Positions 1-8,828 of a DNA stretch of 38,390 nucleotides are shown here, piece after piece. Positions within the stretch are counted from its first letter, which is position 1. Every line of letters starts with the position of its first letter. Position numbers and translations under genes: made by a program. The notes beneath the pieces were generated by a model. It was not told the DNA's origin and made no database searches. It saw only the letters and a list, made by a program, of their open reading frames with translations. Source of the DNA: Deltaproteobacteria bacterium (GTDB taxonomy: Bacteria; Desulfobacterota; Binatia; HRBIN30; JACQVA1); NCBI GenBank assembly GCA_016178705.1, contig JACOST010000032.1, positions 216,448-254,837 on the forward strand. The letters are read 5' to 3'.

Positions 1-194
1 GCCTTGTTGCACACATAGCCTTCGGTAATCGGGTTGTGCTCGTCGGCCCGCACCGCGGCGATGCGACCTCCCTTCACATCGACGCGCAGTCCGCAGTTGT
101 GACTGCACAGCACACACACGGTCGGCAGATCATCCGCATCGAGCGGCAACGGAGTGCGGGAGACGGAGCGATCGACCACTTGCGTCTGACTCAT
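1..194 (-). CDS. Molybdopterin oxidoreductase, N-terminal fragment (runs off left edge)
   Basis: Only the first 64 codons lie in the window. The start is ATG at 194-192, preceded by a clear ribosome site (AAAGGAG about 7 bases upstream). The translated start contains CVLCSHNC and then GYVCNK, giving the C-x2-C-x3-C-x~26-C arrangement of the [4Fe-4S] domain that opens the molybdopterin (DMSO reductase/formate dehydrogenase) superfamily. That places an electron-relay cluster next to a Mo/W-bis-MGD active site that should follow outside the window. There is no twin-arginine signal before the cysteines, so a cytoplasmic enzyme is likely. The ATG overlaps the stop of the upstream HxlR gene (ATGA), so the two are translationally coupled. 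The substrate cannot be told from this fragment. Confidence 0.8.
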   Translation of the reverse strand, partial: MSQTQVVDRSVSRTPLPLDADDLPTVCVLCSHNCGLRVDVKGGRIAAVRADEHNPITEGYVCNK

Positions 195-709
195 CGTGAA
201 CTCCTTTGTGTGGCGGCGCGGTGCGTACGCGCCGGCTGACGGTTGCGACGGGAGAGCGCGCGTAGCGCCGGCCCGGGTTGTGCGGTCACATCGCGCGCGC
301 TGAGCGCCGCGCGACAGTGCGGGCAGGTGAACGCCGGGGTCATCACGTGGCCGCAGGCTCGGTGGACCAATTCGATCGGCGCGCCGGCCTTGCCCGCCAT
401 CCAGCGATCACCCCATCCAACCAGCGAAACGATTACAGGATAGAGGTCGCGCCCCTTGTCGGTGAGGCGATACTCGAAACGTTCGGGTCGGTCCTGATAG
501 CGCGCGCGCTCAAAGATGCCGTGCTCGACCAACTTCGAGAGTCGATCCGCCAAGCGATGGCGCGTCATGCCGAGATGGGTTTGGAAGTCTTCGAAGCGAC
601 GCGTGCGCAGGAAGGCGTCGCGCAAGATCAACAGGGTCCAGCGATCGCCCACCACCGAGAGGGTGCGCGCTACCGAGCAGGTCAGGTCGCCGATGTCACG
701 CCAACGCAT
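191..709 (-). CDS. HxlR-family winged-helix transcriptional regulator
   Basis: This 172-residue protein carries the HxlR signature near the N-terminus: a cysteine (CSVARTLSVVGDRWTLLILRD), then FEDFQ, the recognition-helix region (MTRHRLADRLSKLVEHGI) and the wing (YRLTDKGRDLYPV). These are redox- or ligand-responsive DNA-binding repressors/activators that work as dimers. A C-terminal extension has a CGH...CPHC cluster of possible zinc type, followed by an Arg/Ala-rich tail that makes it longer than the usual 110-150 residues. The start at 709 sits only 6 bases from an inverted repeat, consistent with autoregulation. Its stop overlaps the start of the molybdopterin oxidoreductase gene, so this enzyme is its most likely regulatory target. 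Family assignment is firm; the target is inferred. Confidence 0.88.
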   Translation of the reverse strand: MRWRDIGDLTCSVARTLSVVGDRWTLLILRDAFLRTRRFEDFQTHLGMTRHRLADRLSKLVEHGIFERARYQDRPERFEYRLTDKGRDLYPVIVSLVGWGDRWMAGKAGAPIELVHRACGHVMTPAFTCPHCRAALSARDVTAQPGPALRALSRRNRQPARTHRAATQRSSR

Positions 710-714
710 GGCTA

Positions 715-731
715 CGTTCCAAAACGGAACG
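715..731. promoter_or_regulatory. Dyad just upstream of the HxlR start (candidate operator)
   Basis: CGTTCC and GGAACG form a perfect 6-base inverted repeat around the spacer AAAAC. It ends 6 bases before the ATG of the HxlR regulator (709), where a bound dimer would block transcription or translation start. The half-site GGAAC also falls where a ribosome site would be. Assignment as the HxlR operator is inference from position and symmetry. Confidence 0.45.
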
Positions 732-754
732 GACTATAGGAGCGTGTCACGGGT

Positions 755-786
755 CAGTCAATCACGTGCGGGTATGTGATTGACTG
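755..786. promoter_or_regulatory. 11-bp perfect inverted repeat between HxlR and CDF genes
   Basis: CAGTCAATCAC (755-765) and GTGATTGACTG (776-786) are exact reverse complements separated by 10 bases. The dyad lies in the divergent intergenic space, 31 bases before the CDF transporter start at 818. It could be an operator for one or both divergent units, or a leader hairpin of the transporter mRNA. It is more A/T-rich than its surroundings, as operators often are. Confidence 0.5.
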
Positions 787-817
787 TGTGCGCTAGGGGC
801 GCAAGATTGCGGGCGAG

Positions 818-1855
818 ATGGCGGCGACAACCACGAACTCGGCGGCGCTGGCGACCGGGCATGCCGATTCATCCGGTGATCTGCGCGTGCGGTTGAGCGC
901 CGGGCTGCTTTCGCTCGTGGTCGGCGCGGCGCTGCTGGTCGCCAAGTTCGCTGCGTATCAGCTCACCAACTCGACGGCGATTCTCTCCGATGCGCTGGAG
1001 AGCATCGTCAACGTCGTCGCGGCGGTGTTCGCGCTCGGCGGATTGGTCTTCGCCGGCCGTCCGGCCGACCGCAATCATCCCTACGGCCACGGCAAGATCG
1101 AGTTCTTCTCCGCCGCCTTCGAAGGCGGACTGATCGCGTTCGCCGCGGTGATGATCGTCTATGAGGCGGGCGCCAGCCTGCTGCACGGCAATCCGGTGCG
1201 GCAACTCGACCTCGGTCTCGCCATCACCGGCGGTGCCGGACTCGCGAATCTCGCACTTGGCGCGTTCTTGGTGCGAACCGGCCGTCGCTCGCAGTCGATG
1301 ACGCTGGTCGCCGACGGGCAGCATGTGCTCTCCGATTTCTGGACCAGCGTCGGCGTCATCGTAGGCTTGGCGTTGGTGCGCCTGACCAATGTGCTGTGGC
1401 TGGATCCGCTGGTCGCGGCGCTGGTTGGCGTCAACTTGGCGTGGACCGGATTCCGACTCGTGCGCCAGGCTGCCGGGGGATTGCTTGACGAGGAGGATAC
1501 TCACCTTCTCGACCGACTGGTCGCCGCGCTCAACGCGAGCGTCGTGCCTGGGATCATTCGCGTGCACAATCTGCGTGCGATCCGGTCGGGGCGGTTCAGT
1601 CACATCGACGCCCACCTAGTGGTGCCGGAATTCTGGACCGTGGATCGCGCGCACGACGCCGCCGATCACTTCGAACGCGAGGTCATCGCTACCTGCGGCA
1701 TCGAGGGCGAGATCGTCTTTCACACCGATCCCTGTCATCGTGGCTACTGTACCCGCTGCGACATCGATGCGTGCCCAGTGCGCGTCGAACCGTTCCGCTC
1801 ACGCCCCGCGCTGACGGTCGAGGAGATCGTGCAGCCGGATGAATTCCCGGCGTAA
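818..1855 (+). CDS. Cation diffusion facilitator (CDF) family metal transporter
   Basis: This 345-residue membrane protein matches the CDF fold (proton-coupled export of divalent metal ions). Six hydrophobic helices occupy about residues 28-220, with HPYGHGKIEFF between TM2 and TM3 and DGQHVLSD in TM5, giving the H169-x3-D173 metal half-site. The TM2 half-site, normally H/D-x3-D, reads E61-x3-N65 (SDALESIVN), so metal preference may differ from classic Zn exporters. The C-terminal cytoplasmic domain ends in a Cys cluster (C306, C311, C314, C319: CHRGYCTRCDIDACPVR), as in a CDF subgroup with a thiolate metal site. The ATG at 818 has only a weak GGGCGAG-like ribosome site. The substrate (Zn, Fe, Co, Mn or Cd) cannot be fixed from the sequence. 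Confidence 0.9.
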   Translation: MAATTTNSAALATGHADSSGDLRVRLSAGLLSLVVGAALLVAKFAAYQLTNSTAILSDALESIVNVVAAVFALGGLVFAGRPADRNHPYGHGKIEFFSAAFEGGLIAFAAVMIVYEAGASLLHGNPVRQLDLGLAITGGAGLANLALGAFLVRTGRRSQSMTLVADGQHVLSDFWTSVGVIVGLALVRLTNVLWLDPLVAALVGVNLAWTGFRLVRQAAGGLLDEEDTHLLDRLVAALNASVVPGIIRVHNLRAIRSGRFSHIDAHLVVPEFWTVDRAHDAADHFEREVIATCGIEGEIVFHTDPCHRGYCTRCDIDACPVRVEPFRSRPALTVEEIVQPDEFPA

Positions 1856-1975
1856 GCGATCGCATCCGGGAATCGCGGGCCTACCTCCATCGTCCGGATA
1901 CTGAGCGTTGCCTTGACTCGTGCCGGCGCGCGCGCGATGGTGCCGCGCGATTTGCCACCCCCGAAAGGAGTCCGC

Positions 1976-3229
1976 ATGCGTCTCGGCCGTTACGACAACC
2001 CGTACAAGTGCGTGTCTTACGCCGCCATCGACGCGTCGGTTCAGTACGAGTCGGTCGTGCTCGAAGCCGATGACGGTGGGTTGAGCAGCGGCCTGCTCCA
2101 CACCAAGGGTGGTGAGCAGACTGTCGTCTGCTTCATGCATCCCAAGGCGGACATGAGCCGTCACTACGCGATGCCGTGGCTGCTCGACGCGGGCTACGCC
2201 ACGTTCGGGCAGAATAGCCGCTGGTTGAACAACGACGAGCTGTGCGTCCACGAGGTGTTGCTGCTCGATGTAGCGGCTGGCGTCCGCTTCCTGCGCAATC
2301 GCGGCTTCAAACGCATCATCGTGTGCGGCAACAGTGGCGGCGGATCGCTCTATGCCTTCTACATCGCGCAGTCGGTCACCGCGCCGCCGCATCGGCTGCC
2401 GCAGACGCCCGCCGGCGATCCCTTCGATCTCAACGCCGTCGAGCTGCCGTCCGTCGACGGCTACATCAATCTCGCCGCACACCTCGGTGAAGGCAAGATC
2501 CTGATGAGCATGATCGATCCGTCGGTCACCGACGAGAGCGATCCGCTGTCATGCGATGCCTCGCTCGATCCGTTCAGTCCCGACAACGGCTATCGACAGC
2601 CGCCGGAGTCGAGCCGCTACGCACCCGAGTTCGTCACGCGGTATCGCGCGGCGCAGCGGGGGCGGGTCGAACGGCTCGATGCGATCGCGCGCGCGGGTTT
2701 GCGGCAACGCCATGAAGCGCGCGGCAAGATCGCCACCACCGATTTTGGCAAGCGGCCCTGGTCCGAACAAGCGGGCGCCCTGCGCGGTGCGGTCGTCTGT
2801 CCGTACATGGTGGTGTACCGCACCGAGGCCGACTTGCGCGCATTCGATTTGTCGCTCGATCCGTCCGCACGCGACGCCGGCAGTTTGTTTTCCTATCGAC
2901 CGGATCTTTCCAACTACATGGAGTTCGGCTTCTCGCGGGTGCAGACGCCGCGCGCGTGGCTGAGCACGTGGTCGGCGTTGTCGTCCAACGCCAATGTCGT
3001 GCACAATGGCACGAAGATCACCGTGCCGTCGTTGGTCATCTACTACAGCGGCGACAACGCGATCTTTCCGTCCGATGCACGCGCCGCGTACGAGGCGCTC
3101 GCAGCCACCGATAAGCAGCTCCACGCGATCCCCGGCGACCACTACGGCTTCGGTGTCGGCACGCAAGAGCGCACCGGCGCGCCGCAGGCACTGGCGAAGA
3201 TCGTCGCGTGGATGCGCGAACGCTTCTGA
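1976..3229 (+). CDS. Alpha/beta-hydrolase fold enzyme
   Basis: The start at 1976 was chosen because AAAGGAG sits 5 bases upstream; a TTG at 1913 in the same frame would add 21 unstructured residues. The 417-residue product has a nucleophile elbow GNSGGG (Ser120) following strand IIVC. Near the C-terminus are an acid in SGDNAIFP (about Asp360) and a histidine in PGDHYGFG (about His389), completing a Ser-Asp-His triad. No signal peptide is visible, so it is probably a cytoplasmic esterase, thioesterase or related hydrolase. A large insertion, about residues 140-330, between the nucleophile and the acid would form a lid. The substrate is unknown. It follows the CDF gene by 120 bases on the same strand. 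Confidence 0.8.
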   Translation: MRLGRYDNPYKCVSYAAIDASVQYESVVLEADDGGLSSGLLHTKGGEQTVVCFMHPKADMSRHYAMPWLLDAGYATFGQNSRWLNNDELCVHEVLLLDVAAGVRFLRNRGFKRIIVCGNSGGGSLYAFYIAQSVTAPPHRLPQTPAGDPFDLNAVELPSVDGYINLAAHLGEGKILMSMIDPSVTDESDPLSCDASLDPFSPDNGYRQPPESSRYAPEFVTRYRAAQRGRVERLDAIARAGLRQRHEARGKIATTDFGKRPWSEQAGALRGAVVCPYMVVYRTEADLRAFDLSLDPSARDAGSLFSYRPDLSNYMEFGFSRVQTPRAWLSTWSALSSNANVVHNGTKITVPSLVIYYSGDNAIFPSDARAAYEALAATDKQLHAIPGDHYGFGVGTQERTGAPQALAKIVAWMRERF

Positions 3230-3270
3230 TCGCGCGCACCATCCTATCGAGTGAATCCGCTGTGGAGTGG

Positions 3271-3963
3271 TTGACCGTAACGCTGGCGATGTACCGCAAG
3301 GCCTTCGGCCAGGCTGCGGAACTCGTGCTCAAGAACTGGCTCGTGCTCGGCACGGTGTTCGTCTACGTGGTGACGCTCAACGTCGGCGCGATCGTTGCCG
3401 GCTTGCTGCCCATCGTCGGCGGCTTTCTCTATACGTTGGTGCTGGCCGCCTGCGTCGGCTCGTTTCTCCATCTGGTCGAGATGATGGTGCGCACCAGCCG
3501 CGTGACCTTCGACGACTTCAAGCGAAGCTTCGGTGCGTATCTATGGGACGTGGTTGGCGTCAGCTTTCTGCTTTGGCTCTTCAGCCAACTCGCCGTGCCG
3601 GCGCTGCTGAGCTTGCCGCAGGGCGCCGTCATCGTGCTGTGCGCCTATCTGGCGATCTTCGTGTTCGCCAACGCCGTGCCCGAACTGATCTACGTCGGCC
3701 ACTTCTCCTCGATCGCGTTGCTGCAGGAAAGCTACGCCTTCGTGCTGGAGAATTGGATCGAGTGGTTTCCGGCCAACCTCATCGCCGCCACGCTGGTCTT
3801 CGCGATCTGGTCCGTCCCCGTCGACGGGATCATCGAATGGATGCAAACCGCCGTGATCGCGTTGCTGATCTACTTCGTGATGGTCATGCGCGGATTGCTG
3901 TTCCGCGAGCTTCACGGCAGTAGCCGCCGCTCGCGCGCCTTCCGGCATCGCATGGGCGCATGA
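3271..3963 (+). CDS. Small integral membrane protein, unknown function
   Basis: About 230 residues with roughly five hydrophobic helices: LVLGTVFVYVVTLNVGAIVA, a TLVLAACVGSF segment, VSFLLWLFSQLAVPALLS, AVIVLCAYLAIFVFANAV and a C-terminal pair ending in VIALLIYFVMVMRGLLF. Its Arg/Ser-rich tail is probably cytoplasmic. I do not recognise the family. The start is uncertain. TTG at 3271 follows a GGAG at short spacing; ATG at 3289 lacks a ribosome site; GTG at 3208 would overlap the hydrolase gene by 22 bases. The short distance from the hydrolase suggests co-transcription. Its 3' end is 15 bases from the convergent histidine kinase. Confidence 0.65.
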   Translation: MTVTLAMYRKAFGQAAELVLKNWLVLGTVFVYVVTLNVGAIVAGLLPIVGGFLYTLVLAACVGSFLHLVEMMVRTSRVTFDDFKRSFGAYLWDVVGVSFLLWLFSQLAVPALLSLPQGAVIVLCAYLAIFVFANAVPELIYVGHFSSIALLQESYAFVLENWIEWFPANLIAATLVFAIWSVPVDGIIEWMQTAVIALLIYFVMVMRGLLFRELHGSSRRSRAFRHRMGA

Positions 3964-3978
3964 AACTGTGGAGAGCGA

Positions 3979-6870
3979 TCAGGCGGCGTTGTCGATGCGC
4001 GCGCAGGATATCGACCGCTTGCGCGCGTCGGCAATCGCCGCGAACAGGTCGTCCCAATTTATCGGCTTAGTCACGTACCCGTCCATGCCGGCGTGCAAGC
4101 AGCGGTCGTCGTCGCCCTTCATGGCATGCGCGGTCAGAGCGATGATGGGGAGATGGGCCCCGGTGTGCTGCTCGCTGGCGCGGATCGCGGCGGTGGCTTC
4201 GAAGCCGTCCATTTCGGGCATCTGCACGTCCATCAGCACAATGTCGAACGCTTCCCGCGCAGCCGCCGCCACGGCCTGAAGACCGTTGGCGGCCACCACC
4301 ACGGTGTGGCCGCGCTTTTCCAGGATGCGCACTACCAGCCGTTGATTGACTGCATTGTCCTCCGCCAGCAGGATGTGGAGCGCCGGCTGATTCTCAACGA
4401 CGGACGAGCGAGCTGGGTCGGCGGCGTGCGGCGCTGCGGCCTCAAGACCCAACACGGTGAGAATGGCCGCGAGTAGTTCGGACTGTTTGAGCGGCTTGGC
4501 CAAATAGGCGGCGATGCCCAAGGCGCGACAGCGCGCCGCGTCGCCCGGCAGGTCCGCGGACGAGAGCATCATGATGGTGGCCCCGGCGAGCTCCGGGGTG
4601 TGGCGAATCTGCTCGGCCAGCGCGAACCCATCCATGTCGGGCATCTGCGCGTCGAGCAGCACCAGCGGGAACGGGGTGCCGAGCGCAACGGCGTGTTTGA
4701 GCTCGGTGAAGGCGGCCACGCCGCCGTCGGCCGCGGTCGGGCGCATCTGCCAGTGGGACAGCATCTCGTAGAGGATGCGGCGATTGGTGGCGTTGTCGTC
4801 GACAACGAGCGCCGGCAGCCCGCGCAACTGCGCTGGCGACCGTGGATGACGCTCCATCCGCGGCTGCGTCGATATCCCAAAGCTGGTCGTGAAGTGGAAG
4901 GTGCTGCCGGCGCCCATCTCACTCTCCGCCCAGATCTTCCCGCCCATCAGCTCCACCAATCGAGTCGAGATCGCCAGGCCCAGTCCGGTGCCGCCATAGC
5001 GGCGAGTGGTCGAGCCGTCGGCCTGTTCGAACGGCTGAAAGATACGCGGCAGCTTGTCGGTCGGAATGCCGATGCCGGTGTCGCTGACGGAGAAGTGGAG
5101 ATGCGCCGCGTCCTGCGCGGCGGACTCGATACTAACCCGCACGACCACCTCGCCGCGCGCGGTGAACTTGAGCGCGTTGCCCACCAGATTGACGAGCACC
5201 TGACGCAATCGCCCCGAATCGCCGACCAGCGCATCGGGCACTTCAGCCGGGATGTGACACGCCAGCTCCAGCCCCTTGGCGGCGGCGCGCACGGCCAGGG
5301 TCTTCATCGTATCGCCGAGACTGTCGCGCACGCTGAAGTCGTGGGCATCCAACTCCAGCTTGCCGGCTTCGACTTTGGAGAAGTCGAGGACATCGTTGAC
5401 GACCGCCAGGAGTGCCTCGGCGGACGACTTCACCATATCGAGGTATTCGCGTTGCTCGGTAGTGAGCTCGGTATTGAGCGTGAGCTCAGTCATGCCGATG
5501 ATGCCATTCATCGGCGTACGAATCTCGTGGCTCATGTTGGCGAGGAACTCGCTCTTCGCCCGGTTGGCCGCCTCGGCCGCCTCCTTGGCGTGGAGCAACG
5601 CCACTTCGGCTCGCTTGCGGTCGGCGACCTCCACGTTCAGTTGAGTGTTTGCCAAGGAGAGCTCGATTGTGCGTTCTTGCACGTGAGATTCCAAGTGGTC
5701 GCGCGCCTGTCGCAAGCCGGCCTCAGCCCTCGTCCGCTCCGCGATTTCTCTTCGTAGCGTTTGCGTACGAGCGGCAATTTCGCGTTCGACGCGCCCCAGG
5801 AAGACGTAGAAGAATCCCACCAGGATTCCGCCGACGCCGAGCGAGAGCGCGCTGGTTAGCAGTATCGAGTAGCGAGCGGCGTCTAAAGATGCAGTGATAT
5901 CCCGAAGCGCGCCGAGCTGCCCCAGTACCTGGCCGCGGACGTCCGCGAGGGGGAGGAAGCTCACCTGCAGCGTGCGATCGTCCACGCGGACTTGATGATC
6001 CCCTTTCAGGTCGTCGGGCGGTTGCGCAAGCAGCCCCGCTATGGCCTCCGGAATGTGATCGATGGTCTTGTCCATGATCACGACGGAGGGGAACTGCTCC
6101 CACGCGGCGTGTCTGTCAGAGGTCTTGAGCCCACGCTCCCATTGGTCTCGATCGAGGAACTTCTTGTCGACGGCGACAATGATGTCTACGTCCAGCTTGC
6201 CATGCAGCTGTTGGGCGATGTCCGCGAATTCCTTTCCCAGTTCGACGTAACCGAGGAGCTCGCCGGCGCTGAACCAAGGAAAGACAACGCGCTGCACGAA
6301 CGTACCGATAGGTCCCCGCTCGATGCCTGAGACGGGTCTCCCCGTGCGCTCCGCCTCCAGTGTGGTGAATCGATCGATCGTATCGCCGAAGCGGTCAGGC
6401 TTGTGCGCGCGGAGAAAGTTGACCCGATCGGGAGTGTGAAAGTAGAGATGCGTGATCTTGTGCCGCTGCGACAGCTCGTCGAACATTGCCTGGACTCGGT
6501 CCAGTACAGCGGCCCGGTCGTGCCGTCGGAAGGCGCCTTCCAACGTCTGGTCGCGCATGAGCACCTGCAGGACCGTGCTCATTACTGAGGCGCTCTGCTG
6601 CATCTCGGCTTGCAAGAGATTGCTCACCTCTCGTGTAGAGCGGACGATGTCTGCAGCACTTCTGCGCCGCTGATCCTGATGGAACGCGAAGAGGAACGCG
6701 CTCAGCGACAGGCAGATTGCCAGCCCCATCGGGAGCATCAACCTCATCCGGATGCGCTCCACGTTGGTGCCGAAGCGAGGAACGAACCGCCGGCTGCCAG
6801 CATGACGCGTGGGATTCATCCGGTTGGACGCGGCCTCATTCGGAGATGGCGACGATCGCTTCGGGGTCAT
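3979..6870 (-). CDS. Hybrid sensor histidine kinase with periplasmic sensor and two receiver domains
   Basis: This 963-residue multidomain protein has TM1 at about 43-64, a periplasmic sensor of double-Cache type at about 65-330 ([16 protein letters not shown] resembles the two-component sensor dCache group) and TM2 at about 334-358. A coiled coil (360-440) leads to HisKA with phospho-acceptor His448 ([12 protein letters not shown]). The HATPase shows the N box (N561/N565), DTGIGIP (597) and [10 protein letters not shown] (626). Receiver 1 has DD691-692, Asp740 and Lys792; receiver 2 has ED837-838, Asp881 and Lys935. All catalytic residues appear intact. There is no Hpt domain and no response regulator gene beside it, so relay to an unlinked phosphotransferase is likely. 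The stop is 15 bases from the convergent membrane-protein gene. Confidence 0.93.
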   Translation of the reverse strand: MTPKRSSPSPNEAASNRMNPTRHAGSRRFVPRFGTNVERIRMRLMLPMGLAICLSLSAFLFAFHQDQRRRSAADIVRSTREVSNLLQAEMQQSASVMSTVLQVLMRDQTLEGAFRRHDRAAVLDRVQAMFDELSQRHKITHLYFHTPDRVNFLRAHKPDRFGDTIDRFTTLEAERTGRPVSGIERGPIGTFVQRVVFPWFSAGELLGYVELGKEFADIAQQLHGKLDVDIIVAVDKKFLDRDQWERGLKTSDRHAAWEQFPSVVIMDKTIDHIPEAIAGLLAQPPDDLKGDHQVRVDDRTLQVSFLPLADVRGQVLGQLGALRDITASLDAARYSILLTSALSLGVGGILVGFFYVFLGRVEREIAARTQTLRREIAERTRAEAGLRQARDHLESHVQERTIELSLANTQLNVEVADRKRAEVALLHAKEAAEAANRAKSEFLANMSHEIRTPMNGIIGMTELTLNTELTTEQREYLDMVKSSAEALLAVVNDVLDFSKVEAGKLELDAHDFSVRDSLGDTMKTLAVRAAAKGLELACHIPAEVPDALVGDSGRLRQVLVNLVGNALKFTARGEVVVRVSIESAAQDAAHLHFSVSDTGIGIPTDKLPRIFQPFEQADGSTTRRYGGTGLGLAISTRLVELMGGKIWAESEMGAGSTFHFTTSFGISTQPRMERHPRSPAQLRGLPALVVDDNATNRRILYEMLSHWQMRPTAADGGVAAFTELKHAVALGTPFPLVLLDAQMPDMDGFALAEQIRHTPELAGATIMMLSSADLPGDAARCRALGIAAYLAKPLKQSELLAAILTVLGLEAAAPHAADPARSSVVENQPALHILLAEDNAVNQRLVVRILEKRGHTVVVAANGLQAVAAAAREAFDIVLMDVQMPEMDGFEATAAIRASEQHTGAHLPIIALTAHAMKGDDDRCLHAGMDGYVTKPINWDDLFAAIADARKRSISCARIDNAA

Positions 6871-7361
6871 TCCAGGTTCCCGCGGCCAACGGCGATGCGC
6901 ATGATTCGCGCAGGAGTCTCGATACCGGGGTCTTTGGCCATTGTGCTATGCGTTCGCTACCGAGACCGGGTCATTCGGTCCTTCTCCACGAAACGCTGAT
7001 CGGCTTCATGCTGCGACTCCTACGGTCGGATCACTGGGTTCTGGGCTGGTCGTTCTCACTGCGACCACTCTCTGGGTGTCCTAAAGTCGGCCCATTGGTT
7101 TCGAACGGTTGGTAACGCAACTGCCGTACCAGATGCCCACCACCAGCGAAGTGCTTTCGGATCAATTCTGTCGGATGTGAGGCGGGAGGCACTGATATGA
7201 CGAATCTAGAGGGTTTCCCGTAACCGTGACACGCCGCAAACGGGCTTGGTCAAAAAGGAATCGCACAAATCGAGCGGGCGATATCGGCTATGGTCGCTCG
7301 CAGCGAGACCACGCCGATATCGAGGACAATCCGTCGCTCGTCTCAGTGAGTCTAAACGAGA
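6871..7361. other. Intergenic region between nuoN and the histidine kinase
   Basis: These 490 bases separate the 3' end of nuoN from the start of the kinase, both on the minus strand. It should hold the kinase promoter, but I see no convincing -35/-10 pair. A nine-codon open frame at 7197-7223 with a GGGAGG ribosome site is too short to call. A strong hairpin at 7279-7322 is listed separately. No RNA gene is recognisable. Confidence 0.5.
7279..7322 (-). terminator. Hairpin 40 bases past nuoN, likely 3' end of nuo transcript
   Basis: CGATATCGGC (7279-7288) pairs perfectly with GCCGATATCG (7313-7322). Inside it, after a small internal loop, TGGTC pairs with GACCA, followed by a few more pairs. 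On the nuo-sense strand the stem is not followed by a run of T, so it is either a Rho-assisted or imperfect intrinsic terminator, or an mRNA-stabilising stem. The position right after the last nuo gene supports a 3'-end role. Confidence 0.5.
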
Positions 7362-8828
7362 TCAGCCGAGCGACAGGAACGCTTGCCGCGCGAACTCGTA
7401 GGCGCCGGACGGGAACACGCCGAGCAGGATCGTCGCGATCACCGTGACCAGCATGGTTGCCAACAGATACGGGCGCGTGGTTGGACTCGGCACATCGGCG
7501 GAGCCTTCAGTCATGTACATCTGCACCAGCACGCCGACGTAGTAGTACATCGACACCACGCTATTGAGCACACCGATGACGGCCAGTCCGATGTAGCCGG
7601 ACTTTACCGCCGCGGCGAACAGGTAGAACTTACCGGCAAACCCAACCAGCGGCGGCACGCCAGCCAGCGACAGCATGAAGATCGCCATCGCGAAGCCGAG
7701 AAACGGATGGCGGAAGCCGACGCCCGCATAGTCTTCGAGACGCTCGTTAGGTTCACCGCGCTTGCCCAACGCCATGACGACGGCGAATGCTCCGAGGTTC
7801 ATCAGCGCGTACCCGAGCAAGTAGAACAACACCGCGCTGCCGCCGTTCTCGCCGTTCGCGACCATGCCGACCAGCAGATAGCCGGCGTGCGCGATGCTCG
7901 AGTAGGCCAGCATGCGCTTGATGTTCTGTTGCAACACCGCGACCACGTTGCCGACCGTCATCGTCAGCACCGCGAGTCCCCACAGCACCACGCTCCAATC
8001 GCCGCTGAGCCCGGCGAGGCCGTGCAGGAACACGCGGGTGAACGCGGCAAAGGCGGCGGCTTTCACGCCCACGGCCATCAGCGCCGTGATCGACGTCGGC
8101 GCGCCCTCGTAGACATCGGGGGTCCACGCATGAAACGGCACCGCCGCCACTTTGAACCCGAAGCCGATCAGCAACAGCGCCATCCCAATGGTCGCGAGCA
8201 TGCGCTGCTCACCGCCGGCCTTCGCAAGATGACCGGCAATGACGTTGAGCGTCGTCGATCCGGTCGCGCCATAGAGCATCGCGATCCCGAACAGCAGAAA
8301 GCCGGTGGCGAACGCGCCGAGCAAGAAGTATTTCAGCGCCGCTTCGGTCGAGCGCAGTTGCCGCCGCCAAATGCCGGCGAGTACGTAGACCGCGATCGAC
8401 ATCACTTCCAGGCCGAGAAAGATGACGATCAGATCCGTCGCTGCCGCCATCACCATCATGCCGACGGTCGCGAACAAAATGAGCGTGTAGTAGTCGCCCA
8501 CCCGGATGTCGGTGAGTTCGAGGTAACTCATCGACATCAGCAGCGTCAGACCGGCGGCGAGGCAGAAGATCAGATTGAAGAACAGCGCGTAGCGATCGAC
8601 GGACATCATGCCGCCGAAGCCGGTCTCGCCTTGGTTCCACAGCGTGATCGAGGCCACGGCAGTGACGGCGAGCCCGACAATGCCCAGCCAGCCGAGTCCG
8701 TCGCGATCCGGTCCTTCCATCCACAGATCCGTCACCATCACCAGCAGCGCGGTGCCGGTGAGCAACAACACCGGCAACAGCACCAGCCACGCGACGGGCG
8801 TCGCCGCGATCATCGACGTGGCGGTCAC
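7362..8828 (-). CDS. nuoN: NADH-quinone oxidoreductase subunit N
   Basis: This 488-residue membrane subunit is one of the three antiporter-like proton-pumping subunits of respiratory complex I. About 14 helices are visible. The family core is recognisable in FNLIFCLAAGLTLLMSMSYL, LIVIFLGLEVMSIAVYVLAG (with the pumping-helix glutamate), AFHAWTPDVYEGAPTSITA and LKYFLLGAFATGF. Length is normal for NuoN. The start is GTG, overlapping the nuoM stop by four bases (GTGA), with AAGGAG about 10 bases upstream. It is the last gene of the nuo cluster and is followed by a strong hairpin. Confidence 0.96.
   Translation of the reverse strand: MTATSMIAATPVAWLVLLPVLLLTGTALLVMVTDLWMEGPDRDGLGWLGIVGLAVTAVASITLWNQGETGFGGMMSVDRYALFFNLIFCLAAGLTLLMSMSYLELTDIRVGDYYTLILFATVGMMVMAAATDLIVIFLGLEVMSIAVYVLAGIWRRQLRSTEAALKYFLLGAFATGFLLFGIAMLYGATGSTTLNVIAGHLAKAGGEQRMLATIGMALLLIGFGFKVAAVPFHAWTPDVYEGAPTSITALMAVGVKAAAFAAFTRVFLHGLAGLSGDWSVVLWGLAVLTMTVGNVVAVLQQNIKRMLAYSSIAHAGYLLVGMVANGENGGSAVLFYLLGYALMNLGAFAVVMALGKRGEPNERLEDYAGVGFRHPFLGFAMAIFMLSLAGVPPLVGFAGKFYLFAAAVKSGYIGLAVIGVLNSVVSMYYYVGVLVQMYMTEGSADVPSPTTRPYLLATMLVTVIATILLGVFPSGAYEFARQAFLSLG

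Noticed and set aside
7197-7223. Eight-residue open frame with a good ribosome site upstream of the histidine kinase region
   Set aside because: Too short to support; no regulated gene follows on the plus strand.
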